From positions 1 to 64,000 of the forward strand of contig NZ_JBLWVH010000015.1 of the NCBI RefSeq assembly GCF_048268525.1: a stretch of 64,000 nucleotides of DNA, read 5' to 3'. A program made the position numbers and the translations under genes. Under the pieces are notes generated by a model, which saw only the letters and a list, made by a program, of their open reading frames with translations, did no database searches and was not told the DNA's origin. This DNA comes from Maricaulis sp048268525 (lineage in GTDB: Bacteria; Pseudomonadota; Alphaproteobacteria; Caulobacterales; Maricaulaceae). This document shows positions 36,757 to 46,931 of this stretch, piece by piece (position 1 is the first letter of the stretch; every line of letters starts with the position of its first letter).

Positions 36757-38889
36757 TCAGCCGACATGGCCCATCGTCTGGAGACGTGCGCTCGGGTGGA
36801 TTTCATTCTGCGATATCACCACGGTCTGCGGGCGAAAACGCTCAACCAGCGAACGCACATACGGACGAATCAGTGGGCTCGTCAGCAGTACAGGCACATG
36901 ACCCTGAGCTGATGCGGTTTCAAAAGAGTTTCGAATGGCGGCGACAAAATCATGCAGCTTGGACGGGGCCAGTGCGAGCTGGCGACGGTCGCCTTCGCCG
37001 ACCAGTGACTCCAGGAAGGCCTGCTCCCATTGCGGACCCATGGCCAATACCGGCAGGACCCCGTCAGGCGCCTTGTTGGCGTGACAGATCTGGCGCGCCA
37101 GGCGGGTGCGGACATGTTCGACAATGGCGTCGAGATTCTGCGTCGTGGCGCTGGCTTCCGCGATGCCCTCGAGGATCGTCGGCAGGTCGCGGATCGAGAT
37201 GCGTTCCTTGATCAGGGACTGCAGCACGCGCTGGATACCGGCCCGGCTGATCTGGCCCGGCGTGATGTCGTCAACCAGTGCCTTGTGCTCCTTGGAGAGT
37301 TTGGCGATCAGCTTTTCGACTTCGGCATAGGATAGCAGGTCGGCCATGTTGTCGCGCAGCAATTCGGTCAGATGGGTGACCAGGACGGCGGCGGGTTCGA
37401 CGATCGTGTAGCCGCGGAAGGAGGCTTCCTCGCGCAGGCCTTCGTCGATCCAGGTCGCGGGCAGGCCGAAGGTCGGCTCCTTGACATGGTTGCCGGGCAT
37501 GTCGATCGGCATGCCGGCCGGATCCATGACCAGCAGCTTGTGCAGTTCCAGGTCGCCGCGGCCGGCTTCCAGCTCCTTGATGCGGATCGTGTACTCGTTA
37601 TTGCCCAGCGCCATGTTGTCGATGATGCGCACGGCCGGGGTGATGAACCCCATTTCTTCGGCCAGCGAGCGGCGCAGGGCCCGGATCTGGTCCGTCAGCT
37701 TGCGACCGTCGACATCATTGATCAGCGGCAGGAGGCCGTAACCCAGCTCGATTTTCAGCTCGTCAATGGCGAGGCTGTCTTCGATCGGCGCTTCGGTTTC
37801 AGCCTGGCTTTCCTGTGCCTCGGCTTCCTGTTCGGCCTTGGCGTCCAGCTCGGCCTGCGCCGTGCGTTCGGCGATGTCACGGTTCATCCAGGCGAGGGCG
37901 CCGGCGCCGGCCGACATCAGGGCAAAGGGCACCAGCGGCATGCCGGGCAGCAGGCCGACCATCAGGGCAACGCCCGAGACCAGGCCGAGGCCTTGGGGGT
38001 TGGCGGTCAGCTGGCCGAACAGCGCCTTGTCGGCCTGGCCGTTGACGCCGGCCTTGGAGACCAGCAGGCCGGCACCGACCGAGATGATCAGGGCCGGGAT
38101 CTGCGAGACCAGCCCGTCACCGATGGTCAGCGAGGAATAGGCCTGCGCCGCTTCGGCGAACGGCATGCCGGACTGGACCACGCCGATGATGATGCCGCCG
38201 ACCAGGTTGATGGCGGTGATCATCAGGCCGGCCATGGCATCGCCGCGGACGAATTTGGAGGCACCATCCATGGCACCGAAGAAATTGCTTTCGCCTTCCA
38301 GCTCGGTGCGGCGCTTGCGGGCATCGTCTTCGGTGATCAGGCCAGCCGACAGGTCGGCATCGATCGCCATCTGCTTGCCGGGCATGGCGTCGAGGGTGAA
38401 GCGCGCCGCGACTTCGGCGATCCGGCCGGAACCCTTGGTGATGACCACGAAGTTCACGATCACCAGGATGGCAAAGACAATGATGCCGATGACGACATTG
38501 CCCTGCATGACGAAGGAGCCGAAGGCCTCGATGACCTCACCGGCCGCGTCGGTGCCTTCATGGCCCTTGGACAGGATCAGGCGGGTCGAGGCGATATTGA
38601 GGCCGAGGCGCAGCAGGGTGGTGATCAGCAGCAGGGCCGGGAAGGCCGAGAATTCCAGCGGCTTCTTGATGAAGAGCGCGGTCATCAGGACCAGCACCGA
38701 CATCGAGATTGAAATGGCCAGGGACATGTCCAGCAGGAAGCTGGGCATGGGCAGCATCAGCATCACCAAGATGGCGAGAATGCCGACCGCCAGCGCCACA
38801 TCACCGCGCAGCGTGCGGTTCAGGAAGGCGCGGAGATCAAATCCGCCGGTTGCAGGTGCGGCGGTTGGGGATGCGGATGTATCGACCAA
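36757..38889 (-). CDS. flhA: Flagellar export gate protein FlhA
   Basis: A 710-residue FlhA with eight membrane helices in the first 330 residues, the conserved FHIPEP region seen here as SVLVLMTALFIKKPLEFSAF and GKQMAIDADLSAG, and a large cytosolic domain ending with VRSLVERFRPQTVVISQNEI. It forms the export gate and receives FliI-FliH-FliJ and chaperones. It follows flbD after 12 bases in transcription order. Confidence 0.97.
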   Translation of the reverse strand: MVDTSASPTAAPATGGFDLRAFLNRTLRGDVALAVGILAILVMLMLPMPSFLLDMSLAISISMSVLVLMTALFIKKPLEFSAFPALLLITTLLRLGLNIASTRLILSKGHEGTDAAGEVIEAFGSFVMQGNVVIGIIVFAILVIVNFVVITKGSGRIAEVAARFTLDAMPGKQMAIDADLSAGLITEDDARKRRTELEGESNFFGAMDGASKFVRGDAMAGLMITAINLVGGIIIGVVQSGMPFAEAAQAYSSLTIGDGLVSQIPALIISVGAGLLVSKAGVNGQADKALFGQLTANPQGLGLVSGVALMVGLLPGMPLVPFALMSAGAGALAWMNRDIAERTAQAELDAKAEQEAEAQESQAETEAPIEDSLAIDELKIELGYGLLPLINDVDGRKLTDQIRALRRSLAEEMGFITPAVRIIDNMALGNNEYTIRIKELEAGRGDLELHKLLVMDPAGMPIDMPGNHVKEPTFGLPATWIDEGLREEASFRGYTIVEPAAVLVTHLTELLRDNMADLLSYAEVEKLIAKLSKEHKALVDDITPGQISRAGIQRVLQSLIKERISIRDLPTILEGIAEASATTQNLDAIVEHVRTRLARQICHANKAPDGVLPVLAMGPQWEQAFLESLVGEGDRRQLALAPSKLHDFVAAIRNSFETASAQGHVPVLLTSPLIRPYVRSLVERFRPQTVVISQNEIHPSARLQTMGHVG

Positions 38890-38901
38890 GATCTAGTCCA
38901 A

Positions 38902-40272
<1,371 letters not shown>

Positions 40273-40299
40273 GATGTGCTCCGTCCTCTCCGCCAGGCC

Positions 40300-40656
40300 T
40301 TAGCCCGCGTCCCCGTCCTTGATGATTTCTGTCATGGTGACGCCCAGACGGTCGTCAACCACCACGACTTCGCCACGCGCGACGAGCCGGTTGTTCACAT
40401 AGATGTCGATCGCTTCGCCGATCTTGCGGTCCAGCTCGACCACCGATCCGGAGGTCAGCTTGAGCAGCGAGTTCACGTCGATATGGGCCTTGCCGAGGAC
40501 CGCGGAGATGTTGACGGGAACGTCGAAGACCGGCGCCAGGTCGGCAGCGCTCTTTTCTTCCTCGTCCATCATCTGCTGGCCCCGTTGCGGTGCTTCGACG
40601 GGCACCTGGGTGCCGTCATCGCCCAGATCGGGAAGGTCGAGATTGTCGTCAGCCAT
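40300..40656 (-). CDS. fliN: Flagellar switch protein FliN
   Basis: A 118-residue FliN: an acidic N-terminal tail (residues 1-40) and the C-terminal SpoA-fold domain with FDVPVNISAVLGKAHIDV, LTSGSVVELDRKIGEAIDIY and VNNRLVARGEVVVVDDRLGV. It builds the C-ring with FliG and FliM; fliM is not in the window. Confidence 0.95.
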   Translation of the reverse strand: MADDNLDLPDLGDDGTQVPVEAPQRGQQMMDEEEKSAADLAPVFDVPVNISAVLGKAHIDVNSLLKLTSGSVVELDRKIGEAIDIYVNNRLVARGEVVVVDDRLGVTMTEIIKDGDAG

Positions 40657-40667
40657 GTCAGGCCTCC

Positions 40668-41321
40668 TTAAGCCGCGCTTGCACTGGCGGATTGGTCGCC
40701 GGGCGCGTCAGATTGGGTTTCCTCGTCGCTTGGCGGCGAAGCCAGCCAGCGTGCGACGACATCATTCAGTCGGGTTTCGATTTCATCGGCGCTGCGCTGG
40801 ATGGCACCGGCACCCCATTCCAGGCGGACATCGGCATCGGGCAGGGCGTCATCGCCGCGCACCATGATGGCGCCGTCAAACCCGGCGTCGCGGGCGGTCT
40901 TCTCGAGGCGTTCGGCCAGGGCTTCAACCAGTTCCGGATTGCAGCGCACCGACAGGCGCGGTTCCGACCGCAGGTCCTTGACCGCTTCCAGGGCGACCTG
41001 CTCGATCGTGTCGATCGGATAGGCGGCGAGGGCTTCGCCGGCGATCTTGCGGGCCGCGGCGATGGCGAGGCCGGCAGCTTCCTGCCGCAGCCCGTCGGAC
41101 TCGACAGCCAGGCGCGACAGGATCAGCTGCATCTGCGAGGCGATGGCCTGCAATGACTGGACGCAGCGGCCTTCCTCCATCTCGCGACCTTCCTCGACGC
41201 CCCACATGCGGGCGGCATCGACATCGTCCTGGGTGAAGAAGCGCTTGTAGCTCTCCCCTTCGCGCAGGATCTGGCCGTCATGGTCGAACTCTGTATCGAA
41301 ATCGAATTTGATCGGATTCAT
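40668..41321 (-). CDS. fliH: Flagellar export regulator FliH (FlbE)
   Basis: A 217-residue protein in the position of Caulobacter flbE, between fliG and fliN. The N-terminus is MNPIKFDFDTEF, and the middle is a helical FliH-like domain (ESDGLRQEAAGLAIAAARKIAG) with a C-terminal segment containing VRCNPELVEALAERLE and VRLEWGAGAIQRSADEIE. It should bind and restrain FliI during export. Identification relies on helical pattern plus context. Confidence 0.87.
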   Translation of the reverse strand: MNPIKFDFDTEFDHDGQILREGESYKRFFTQDDVDAARMWGVEEGREMEEGRCVQSLQAIASQMQLILSRLAVESDGLRQEAAGLAIAAARKIAGEALAAYPIDTIEQVALEAVKDLRSEPRLSVRCNPELVEALAERLEKTARDAGFDGAIMVRGDDALPDADVRLEWGAGAIQRSADEIETRLNDVVARWLASPPSDEETQSDAPGDQSASASAA

Positions 41322-41333
41322 CGTTCAACCTCC

Positions 41334-42356
41334 CTAGTAGATGAGTTCATCGTCGGCGCCGCCATCGGCCAGCATGATCTCGCCCTTGGCGGCGAGATCC
41401 TTGGCCATGGAAACGATCGATTGTTGGGCCTGGTCGACATCCTTCAGACGAACCGGTCCGAGAGATGCCATGTCTTCGCGCATGATCTTGGCGGCGCGTT
41501 CGGACATGTTGGAGAAGAACAGGTCGCGCAGGCTGTCGGATGCGCCCTTCATCGCCAGACCCATCTGGTCCTTGTCGATCGAGCGCATCAGCGTCTGGAT
41601 GCCACCCGGATCCAGCTTGGACAGGTCTTCGAAGACGAACATCAGGGAGCGGATCTTCTCGGCGCTCTCGCGATTGCGTTCTTCCAGGGCCGCCAGGAAG
41701 CGGTTCTCGGTCTGGCGGTCGAAATTGTTGAAGATCGAGGCCATCATCTCATGGCTGTCATGCTTGGAGGTGCGCGCCAGGTTCGACATGAACTCGGTGC
41801 GCAGCGTCTCTTCGATGCGATCAAGGATCTCGCGCTGGACCGGCTCCATGCGCAGCATGCGGGTCACGACCTCGAGGGCGAAGTCCTCGGGCAGGGCGCC
41901 GAGCACACGGCTGGCGTGCTCCGGCTTCACCTTGGACAGGACCACGGCGACGGTCTGCGGATATTCATTCTTGAGATAGTTGGCGAGGACGACCTCGTTC
42001 ACATTGCCCAGCTTGTCCCACATGGTCCGGCCGGCGGGTCCGCGCAGCTCTTCCATGATCGATTCGACCTTGTCGCCGGGCAGGAAGGAGCCCAACAGGC
42101 GCTGGGTCGCTTCGAACGAGCCCATCAGCGAGCCGGTCGAGGACATCTGGCCGACAAAGTCGACGATCAGCTTCTCGACAGCCGAAGATGTCACCGTGCC
42201 CAGATTTGACATGGCCTGGGAGACCTCGCGGATCTCCTCCTCGTCCAGGTGCTGCCACATGCTCTCGCCCTCATCGCCGAGGGCAAGCAGCATCACCGCC
42301 GCCTTTTCAGGGCCGGTCAGGCGGGTCGGATCTTCAATGGCGCGCTTGTCAGCCAT
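41334..42356 (-). CDS. fliG: Flagellar motor switch protein FliG
   Basis: A 340-residue FliG: LTGPEKAAVMLLALGDEGES at the start, a middle domain with EYPQTVAVVLSKVKPEHAS and a C-terminal torque helix region (FEDLSKLDPGGIQTLMRSID, LFFSNMSERAAKIMREDM). It sits between the MS-ring protein FliF and the C-ring and interacts with the stator. It is followed by fliH after 12 bases. Confidence 0.97.
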   Translation of the reverse strand: MADKRAIEDPTRLTGPEKAAVMLLALGDEGESMWQHLDEEEIREVSQAMSNLGTVTSSAVEKLIVDFVGQMSSTGSLMGSFEATQRLLGSFLPGDKVESIMEELRGPAGRTMWDKLGNVNEVVLANYLKNEYPQTVAVVLSKVKPEHASRVLGALPEDFALEVVTRMLRMEPVQREILDRIEETLRTEFMSNLARTSKHDSHEMMASIFNNFDRQTENRFLAALEERNRESAEKIRSLMFVFEDLSKLDPGGIQTLMRSIDKDQMGLAMKGASDSLRDLFFSNMSERAAKIMREDMASLGPVRLKDVDQAQQSIVSMAKDLAAKGEIMLADGGADDELIY

Positions 42357-42364
42357 GGTCGGGC

Positions 42365-44020
42365 TCAGCTCTCATGCAGCCAGGTCCGAAGGATCGAAAT
42401 CGATTCTTCCGGATGGGATTCAACGATATTGGCGACTTTCTTCAGCGACGAAGCCTTCACCTGGCCATCGATCTTTTCGATGTCGATGGAGTCATCGCGA
42501 CCCGCGTTGCCGCCGGCAGCGGGCAGGGCGGCCGGGCGATTGGGCTGGCTCGGCAGTGCCGTCGGAGAAGGGGCTCCGCCAACCGCGCCATCCATGCCGG
42601 CGCCGGCCAGGGCGAGCCCCTGCGGCATGGCCACGCCACTGGCCCCTTTGACCAGGGGACGGGCGACCAGGAAGATGATCAGCAGTGCGGTGATGAACAT
42701 GACGCCGATTTCGGCCACGCGCATGATGTCGCTCTTGGAGAAGGACATGCCGCTGGTCGCCGGCGTTCCCAGAAGCGGGTCGGTGCGGGCGAATTCGATC
42801 TGGCTGACCGTCAGCAGGTCCTGTCGGGCGCCGGGCTCGCTGACAAACCCCATGGCCGAACGGACCAGGGCTTCGATGCGATCGATCTCCGACTGGGGCC
42901 GCTCGCGCCAGGTGACCGTACCGTCCTCGGCTGTTTCCAGGACCCCGTCGACCGCCACCGCGACCGACAGGCGGTTGATGGCGCCGGCTTCGATGATCTC
43001 GGTGCGGGTCGTCGAGGAGATCTCGTAGTTGACGCGCTCGCTGGTGCTTTCGCGATTGGAGCGGCTGCCAGCGCCGTCAGCACCGGCTCCTTCGCCGGCA
43101 TCAGGCAGGTTTTCGGAGGCCGATACCCGGTTCTGGCTGGCGCCATCCTGGTCATTGGACAGGTCTTCGCCGCGCTCGCGGGAGCGGACGACCTGACCTT
43201 CCGGATCATAGGTCTCGGAGCTCTGCGTGATGCTCTGACGGTTGAGCTCGGCATTGACCTGGACCCGGGCAGCGCCGGCACCAACGACACCTTCGACAAT
43301 GTCGAGAATATTCTGGCGCAGCTGGGCCTCGATTTCGCCGCGGCGCTCGTCCATCAGCATCGACCCGGCCGACTGGCCATCGGACCCGCTGGCCAGCTGG
43401 CGACCACGATCATCCGCGATCGAGACGCCGGTCGGCGCGATGCCGGAGGAGGAGGCAACGATGTTGCGGATGACCCGGACCTGCTCGGAGTTCAAGCGGC
43501 CATTGGTGGAAATCGTAACGGCTGCGGTGGGCGCCTGCTGGTCGCGCGAAAACAGGCGACGTTCCGGCAGGTTGAGATGAACGCGGGCGGCGCTGACATA
43601 GTTCAGCGACTGGATCGTCCTGGCCAGCTCGCCCTCGGTGGCGCGCTTGGCGTTGAGGTTCTGGACGAAGCTGGTCTGGCCGAAGCTGTCCTGCTGATCG
43701 AAAATTTCATAGCCCACCGAGGCACCGCTCAGCGGGCCGTTCGAGGCGACGCGGACCCGTGCTTCGTCAACCTGCTCGCGGGCGACATAGATCGCCGACC
43801 CGCCTTCGCGGATTTCGTAAGGGATATTGGCCTGATCAAGCAGTTGCGAGGTCGCGACGGCTTCAGACGGATCGAGTCCGGAATAGAGCAGGGACTGGCT
43901 GGCGCCGCCCATGGCACCGGAAAAATACATGAGCGCGGCGGCGACACCGGCGGCCAGGCCGAAGATCGCGGTCAGCCGCCCGGCCCCAAAAGCCCTGAAC
44001 TGTTCGAAAAGCGCGTTCAC
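42365..44020 (-). CDS. fliF: Flagellar MS-ring protein FliF
   Basis: A 551-residue FliF with an N-terminal membrane helix (about 18-38), two ring-building motifs (LDQANIPYEIREGGSAIYVA and TISTNGRLNSEQVRVIRNIV), a linker, a second membrane helix (AEIGVMFITALLIIFLVA, about 442-459) and a C-terminal FliG-binding tail (SLKKVANIVESHPEESISIL). It is the first gene of the large flagellar operon. A CtrA-like box is found at 44090-44105. Confidence 0.96.
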   Translation of the reverse strand: MNALFEQFRAFGAGRLTAIFGLAAGVAAALMYFSGAMGGASQSLLYSGLDPSEAVATSQLLDQANIPYEIREGGSAIYVAREQVDEARVRVASNGPLSGASVGYEIFDQQDSFGQTSFVQNLNAKRATEGELARTIQSLNYVSAARVHLNLPERRLFSRDQQAPTAAVTISTNGRLNSEQVRVIRNIVASSSGIAPTGVSIADDRGRQLASGSDGQSAGSMLMDERRGEIEAQLRQNILDIVEGVVGAGAARVQVNAELNRQSITQSSETYDPEGQVVRSRERGEDLSNDQDGASQNRVSASENLPDAGEGAGADGAGSRSNRESTSERVNYEISSTTRTEIIEAGAINRLSVAVAVDGVLETAEDGTVTWRERPQSEIDRIEALVRSAMGFVSEPGARQDLLTVSQIEFARTDPLLGTPATSGMSFSKSDIMRVAEIGVMFITALLIIFLVARPLVKGASGVAMPQGLALAGAGMDGAVGGAPSPTALPSQPNRPAALPAAGGNAGRDDSIDIEKIDGQVKASSLKKVANIVESHPEESISILRTWLHES

Positions 44021-44089
44021 GTGGAAATCCCTGCCTCAAAGTGTGCGCTTCATCAGCGAAGCACTGGGCAGAATTTTCCTACCTGTCGG

Positions 44090-44105
44090 GTAAACGAGAC
44101 TTTAA
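44090..44105 (-). promoter_or_regulatory. Candidate CtrA box upstream of fliF
   Basis: On the minus strand the site reads TTAA-N7-TTTAC, one base different from the CtrA consensus TTAA-N7-TTAAC. It ends 70 bases upstream of the fliF start codon, a plausible -35 position. In Caulobacter, fliF is a CtrA-controlled class II gene. Confidence 0.5.
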
Positions 44106-44252
44106 TACGCTTGCATACGTGATGACTGGCGCCCGATTAACCAATCAGGGCACACAATTCATCTGCAGCGTCAGCCGACAATCCGTCGCTGGCGCGCGAG
44201 AACGACGACCGAGGGGGCGCGGTCGCCGTTCATCGTGCGCTAGTAAGGGGAG

Positions 44253-44522
44253 CTAGCGGTATTGTTGAATTCGCGTCGTGCGAAGTCCGGCCAGACCATG
44301 CCGGTCGATCGAGCGTTGCCAGCCGAGGAATTCCTCAACTGTCAGCGAATAACGCTGACACGCCTGTTCGAGAGTGAGCAGACCACCCCGTACCGCGGCG
44401 ACGACTTCAGCCTTGCGCCGAACAACCCAACGCTGGGTGCTCGGATTGGGCAGGTCACCAAGCGTCAGCGGGCTACCATCCGGTCCAATGACATAATTTT
44501 CTTTTTTAAGGCGCGGTTGCAT
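44253..44522 (-). CDS. sciP: CtrA-inhibiting protein SciP (DUF1153)
   Basis: The 89-residue product from the ATG at 44522 starts MQPRLKKENYVIGPDGSPLT and has the DUF1153 helical fold: RWVVRRKAEVVAAVRGGLL, LEQACQRYSLTVEEFLGWQ, GLAGLRTTRIQQYR. In Caulobacter, SciP binds CtrA and blocks recruitment of RNA polymerase at CtrA promoters in G1. The alternative longer start at 44558 is not preferred, since database SciP proteins start at this point. It lies between fliF and flgE, in keeping with a flagellar/CtrA circuit. Confidence 0.92.
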   Translation of the reverse strand: MQPRLKKENYVIGPDGSPLTLGDLPNPSTQRWVVRRKAEVVAAVRGGLLTLEQACQRYSLTVEEFLGWQRSIDRHGLAGLRTTRIQQYR

Positions 44523-44596
44523 GTCCGGTCCCCGTTCTTTTTTTGTTTGTAGGATCAACCTACACGCAGCCCTTTAACATCGCCCTAAACTGCTGG

Positions 44597-44612
44597 GTAA
44601 ATTTACATTTAA
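44597..44612 (-). promoter_or_regulatory. Candidate CtrA box upstream of sciP
   Basis: The minus strand reads TTAA-N7-TTTAC, matching the fliF site and differing at one base from TTAA-N7-TTAAC. It lies about 75 bases upstream of the sciP start. Next to it, at 44550-44565, GTAGG-ATCAA-CCTAC forms a small inverted repeat. Confidence 0.5.
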
Positions 44613-44711
44613 TGGGGTCCGTAAAATCCGCCTCTAAATGTTCCGATTGGCCTCATTTTGCGGTCATATTATATGGGCGCTCCGATAACCGGGAGGACCG
44701 GCCAGCCGGTC

Positions 44712-44743
44712 AAAAAAGAGGGCCCCGCCGAGTGGCAGGGCCC
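44712..44743 (-). terminator. Intrinsic terminator after flgE
   Basis: On the minus strand, GGGCCCTGCC pairs with GGCGGGGCCC around ACTC, followed by TCTTTTTT. It is 25 bases after the flgE stop and ends the fliK-flgD-flgE operon. Confidence 0.92.
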
Positions 44744-44768
44744 AGATCAAGAAGCGGTTGGGTGATGG

Positions 44769-46154
44769 TTAGCGCTTCATACGGATGGCTTCGTCGAGCA
44801 TTTCATCGGCCGTGGTGATGATTTTCGACGAGGCGGAATAGGCCCGCTGTGTGGTGATCAGGCTGGTGAACTCGTTGGCGAGATCGACATTCGAGCTTTC
44901 CAGCGTCGAGGCAGCGATCTGGCCGGACGAGCCCAGGCCCGGCGGGTTGAGTGTGTAGGCACCCGATTCCGGCGTCACCGTGAAGGTACCGCCCGACTGG
45001 GCTTCCAGACCGTCCGGATTGACGAAGGTCGCGACCGGGATCTGGTAGATCTTGCGGACGATGCCGTTGTTGAACTTGGCGAAGACGAAGCCGTCATCAT
45101 CCACATCGACACTCGAGAAGTTGCCGAAGGCCGAACCGTTCACATTGGTCGAGAGCAGGGCGGACGGGCTGTCATACTGGGTGAAACCGCCCGGGGCGTT
45201 CGGAGAGCCGAAGTCCAGGGTGATCGACTGGGCGTCGACGCCGGTTGCGGCAGCCCACTGGAATTCGGAGGCACCAAGGGCGGCGGCATTCGTCGATGAC
45301 AGGAAGTCGAGCTGGGTCGGCAGCGTCGTGTTGGTGCTGTCGATACGGCCCTGGGCGTCAAAGGCGACCGTCCCCGTCAGCATCTGGCCATCAACCAGGC
45401 CGGCACCGGTGGTGAGGTCGGTCGCCGGAACCATGTGCACTTCGGCGTGCCACTGGTTTGGCGTCGAGCTCTTGAGCATCGAGATGGTCAGCGTGCGGAC
45501 ACCGCCAACACTGTCATAGAACGGGATCGAGCGCTGGAAGTCGGGCGTCACCGCGCCCGATGACATGTTGTTGGCCGAGAGCGAGGCATCATAGGTCGCT
45601 TCGTCGGCCGAGACCGCCTGGCTTTGCTGCAAGTTGGCATTGATGCCCATGATCGTGGTCGCTTCAGCAGCGCCACCGATCGAGGACAGGTTGATGGTTT
45701 CCAGCGCGTTGAGGTCGGACGGGTTCTGTGGGACCGAACCATCGGCAGCGACCGGCCAGCCGGCCAGATACTTGCCGGCGTCATTGCGCAAATAACCACT
45801 CGTGTCCGGTGTGAAGCGGCCGGCACGTGTGAAGGAGACCGGGTCCGAGGAATCGACCGTGGCATCGTCACGGACGACGAAGAAACCGCGGCCGGAGATG
45901 GCCAGGTCGGTCGGCGAGGACCCCGCTGTCAAAAGACCGCTTTCGCCGATGGCCAGTCGGGCAACCGAATTCACACCGGCAGCGGAATAGCCCTTGGTCG
46001 AGCTGTCGCTGTCATAGAGCGGCGTGAAAACGGCCGAGGCGCGCTTGTAGCCCACCGTGTTGACGTTCGCGATATTGTCCGAAATCGAGGCGAGTGCGTT
46101 CGAGTTCGAGATCAGGCCGGATGCGCCGGCCAAAAGCGCTGAATTGATACTCAT
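44769..46154 (-). CDS. flgE: Flagellar hook protein FlgE
   Basis: A 461-residue hook protein with the conserved axial N-terminus (LISNSNALASISDNIANVN, then TVGYKRA) and C-terminus (SNVDLANEFTSLITTQRAYS, MLDEAIRMKR). A GGAG site precedes the ATG. The central domain is of medium length. It is the last gene of fliK-flgD-flgE, and it makes the hook that is exported through FlhA-FliI. Confidence 0.95.
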   Translation of the reverse strand: MSINSALLAGASGLISNSNALASISDNIANVNTVGYKRASAVFTPLYDSDSSTKGYSAAGVNSVARLAIGESGLLTAGSSPTDLAISGRGFFVVRDDATVDSSDPVSFTRAGRFTPDTSGYLRNDAGKYLAGWPVAADGSVPQNPSDLNALETINLSSIGGAAEATTIMGINANLQQSQAVSADEATYDASLSANNMSSGAVTPDFQRSIPFYDSVGGVRTLTISMLKSSTPNQWHAEVHMVPATDLTTGAGLVDGQMLTGTVAFDAQGRIDSTNTTLPTQLDFLSSTNAAALGASEFQWAAATGVDAQSITLDFGSPNAPGGFTQYDSPSALLSTNVNGSAFGNFSSVDVDDDGFVFAKFNNGIVRKIYQIPVATFVNPDGLEAQSGGTFTVTPESGAYTLNPPGLGSSGQIAASTLESSNVDLANEFTSLITTQRAYSASSKIITTADEMLDEAIRMKR

Positions 46155-46256
46155 AATGCGTGCTCCTGGCGTTCTGGTTGATTTTACGGAGCTTTCTGCT
46201 GGTCAGGTTGGCCGGATCGCCATTCTGGCGGTCCGGATCAGGCCGGCGGCCTGGCG

Positions 46257-46922
46257 TTAGGTGGTATTGGCGTCCTTGATGGACATGACAGAGGAAAGCG
46301 GGACGCGGATGCCGCCCATTTCCACGATGACTTCGGAACCGGACAGGTCGACACCGGTGACCTGGGCGGCGGCGCGGATGGTGACTGGCAGATCGTCGCT
46401 ATCGGCATTCTGGGCGATGACTTCCATCGTGTAGACGCCATCGTCAAGAGCGGCGCCTCCATCACCCAGGCCATCCCAGGTGAAATCGTGCGTGCCGGCG
46501 GTGGTTTCACCGTCGCGACGGGCGACGATGCGATCATCCTCATCGCGAATGATGATCGAAGAAGTCGTCGCTTCTTCCGGCACGTTATACTCCCAGCTGG
46601 CCTCACCATCGGCCAGCATGGCCTGCGGGGTGAGCGCTGTCGCGACGCGGCCGATATAGCTGACCGATGCGCTCTGGGCGGCGGCCGACTGAAGCAGCAA
46701 CAGGTTTTCCAGGTTCTGGTTCTGGGCGATCTGCTGCTCGACGCTCGAGAAGTCGACCAGCTGGTTCACGAACTGTGTAGAGTCCAGCGGGTTGAGCGGA
46801 TCCTGGTTCTTCATCTGCTCGGTGAGCAGGGTCAGGAACATCTCGAAATTGTCGGCCAGGCCGGTCTGCGAATTCGCGAGAGACGGGCTGGTGGCACCGA
46901 GGCCGGAGACTGCATCTACCAT
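46257..46922 (-). CDS. flgD: Hook scaffold protein FlgD
   Basis: A 221-residue FlgD with the N-terminal export segment and MFLTLLTEQMKNQDPLNPLDSTQFVNQL, SSVEQQIAQNQNL, and a C-terminal FlgD-Tudor and fibronectin-like part (GTHDFTWDGLGDGGAALDDGVY). It caps the growing hook. It begins 9 bases after the fliK stop in transcription order. Confidence 0.95.
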   Translation of the reverse strand: MVDAVSGLGATSPSLANSQTGLADNFEMFLTLLTEQMKNQDPLNPLDSTQFVNQLVDFSSVEQQIAQNQNLENLLLLQSAAAQSASVSYIGRVATALTPQAMLADGEASWEYNVPEEATTSSIIIRDEDDRIVARRDGETTAGTHDFTWDGLGDGGAALDDGVYTMEVIAQNADSDDLPVTIRAAAQVTGVDLSGSEVIVEMGGIRVPLSSVMSIKDANTT

Positions 46923-46931
46923 CGTGTACTC

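Noticed and set aside
42188..44122. 644-residue plus-strand frame over fliF/fliG
   Set aside because: Complement of two recognised flagellar genes.
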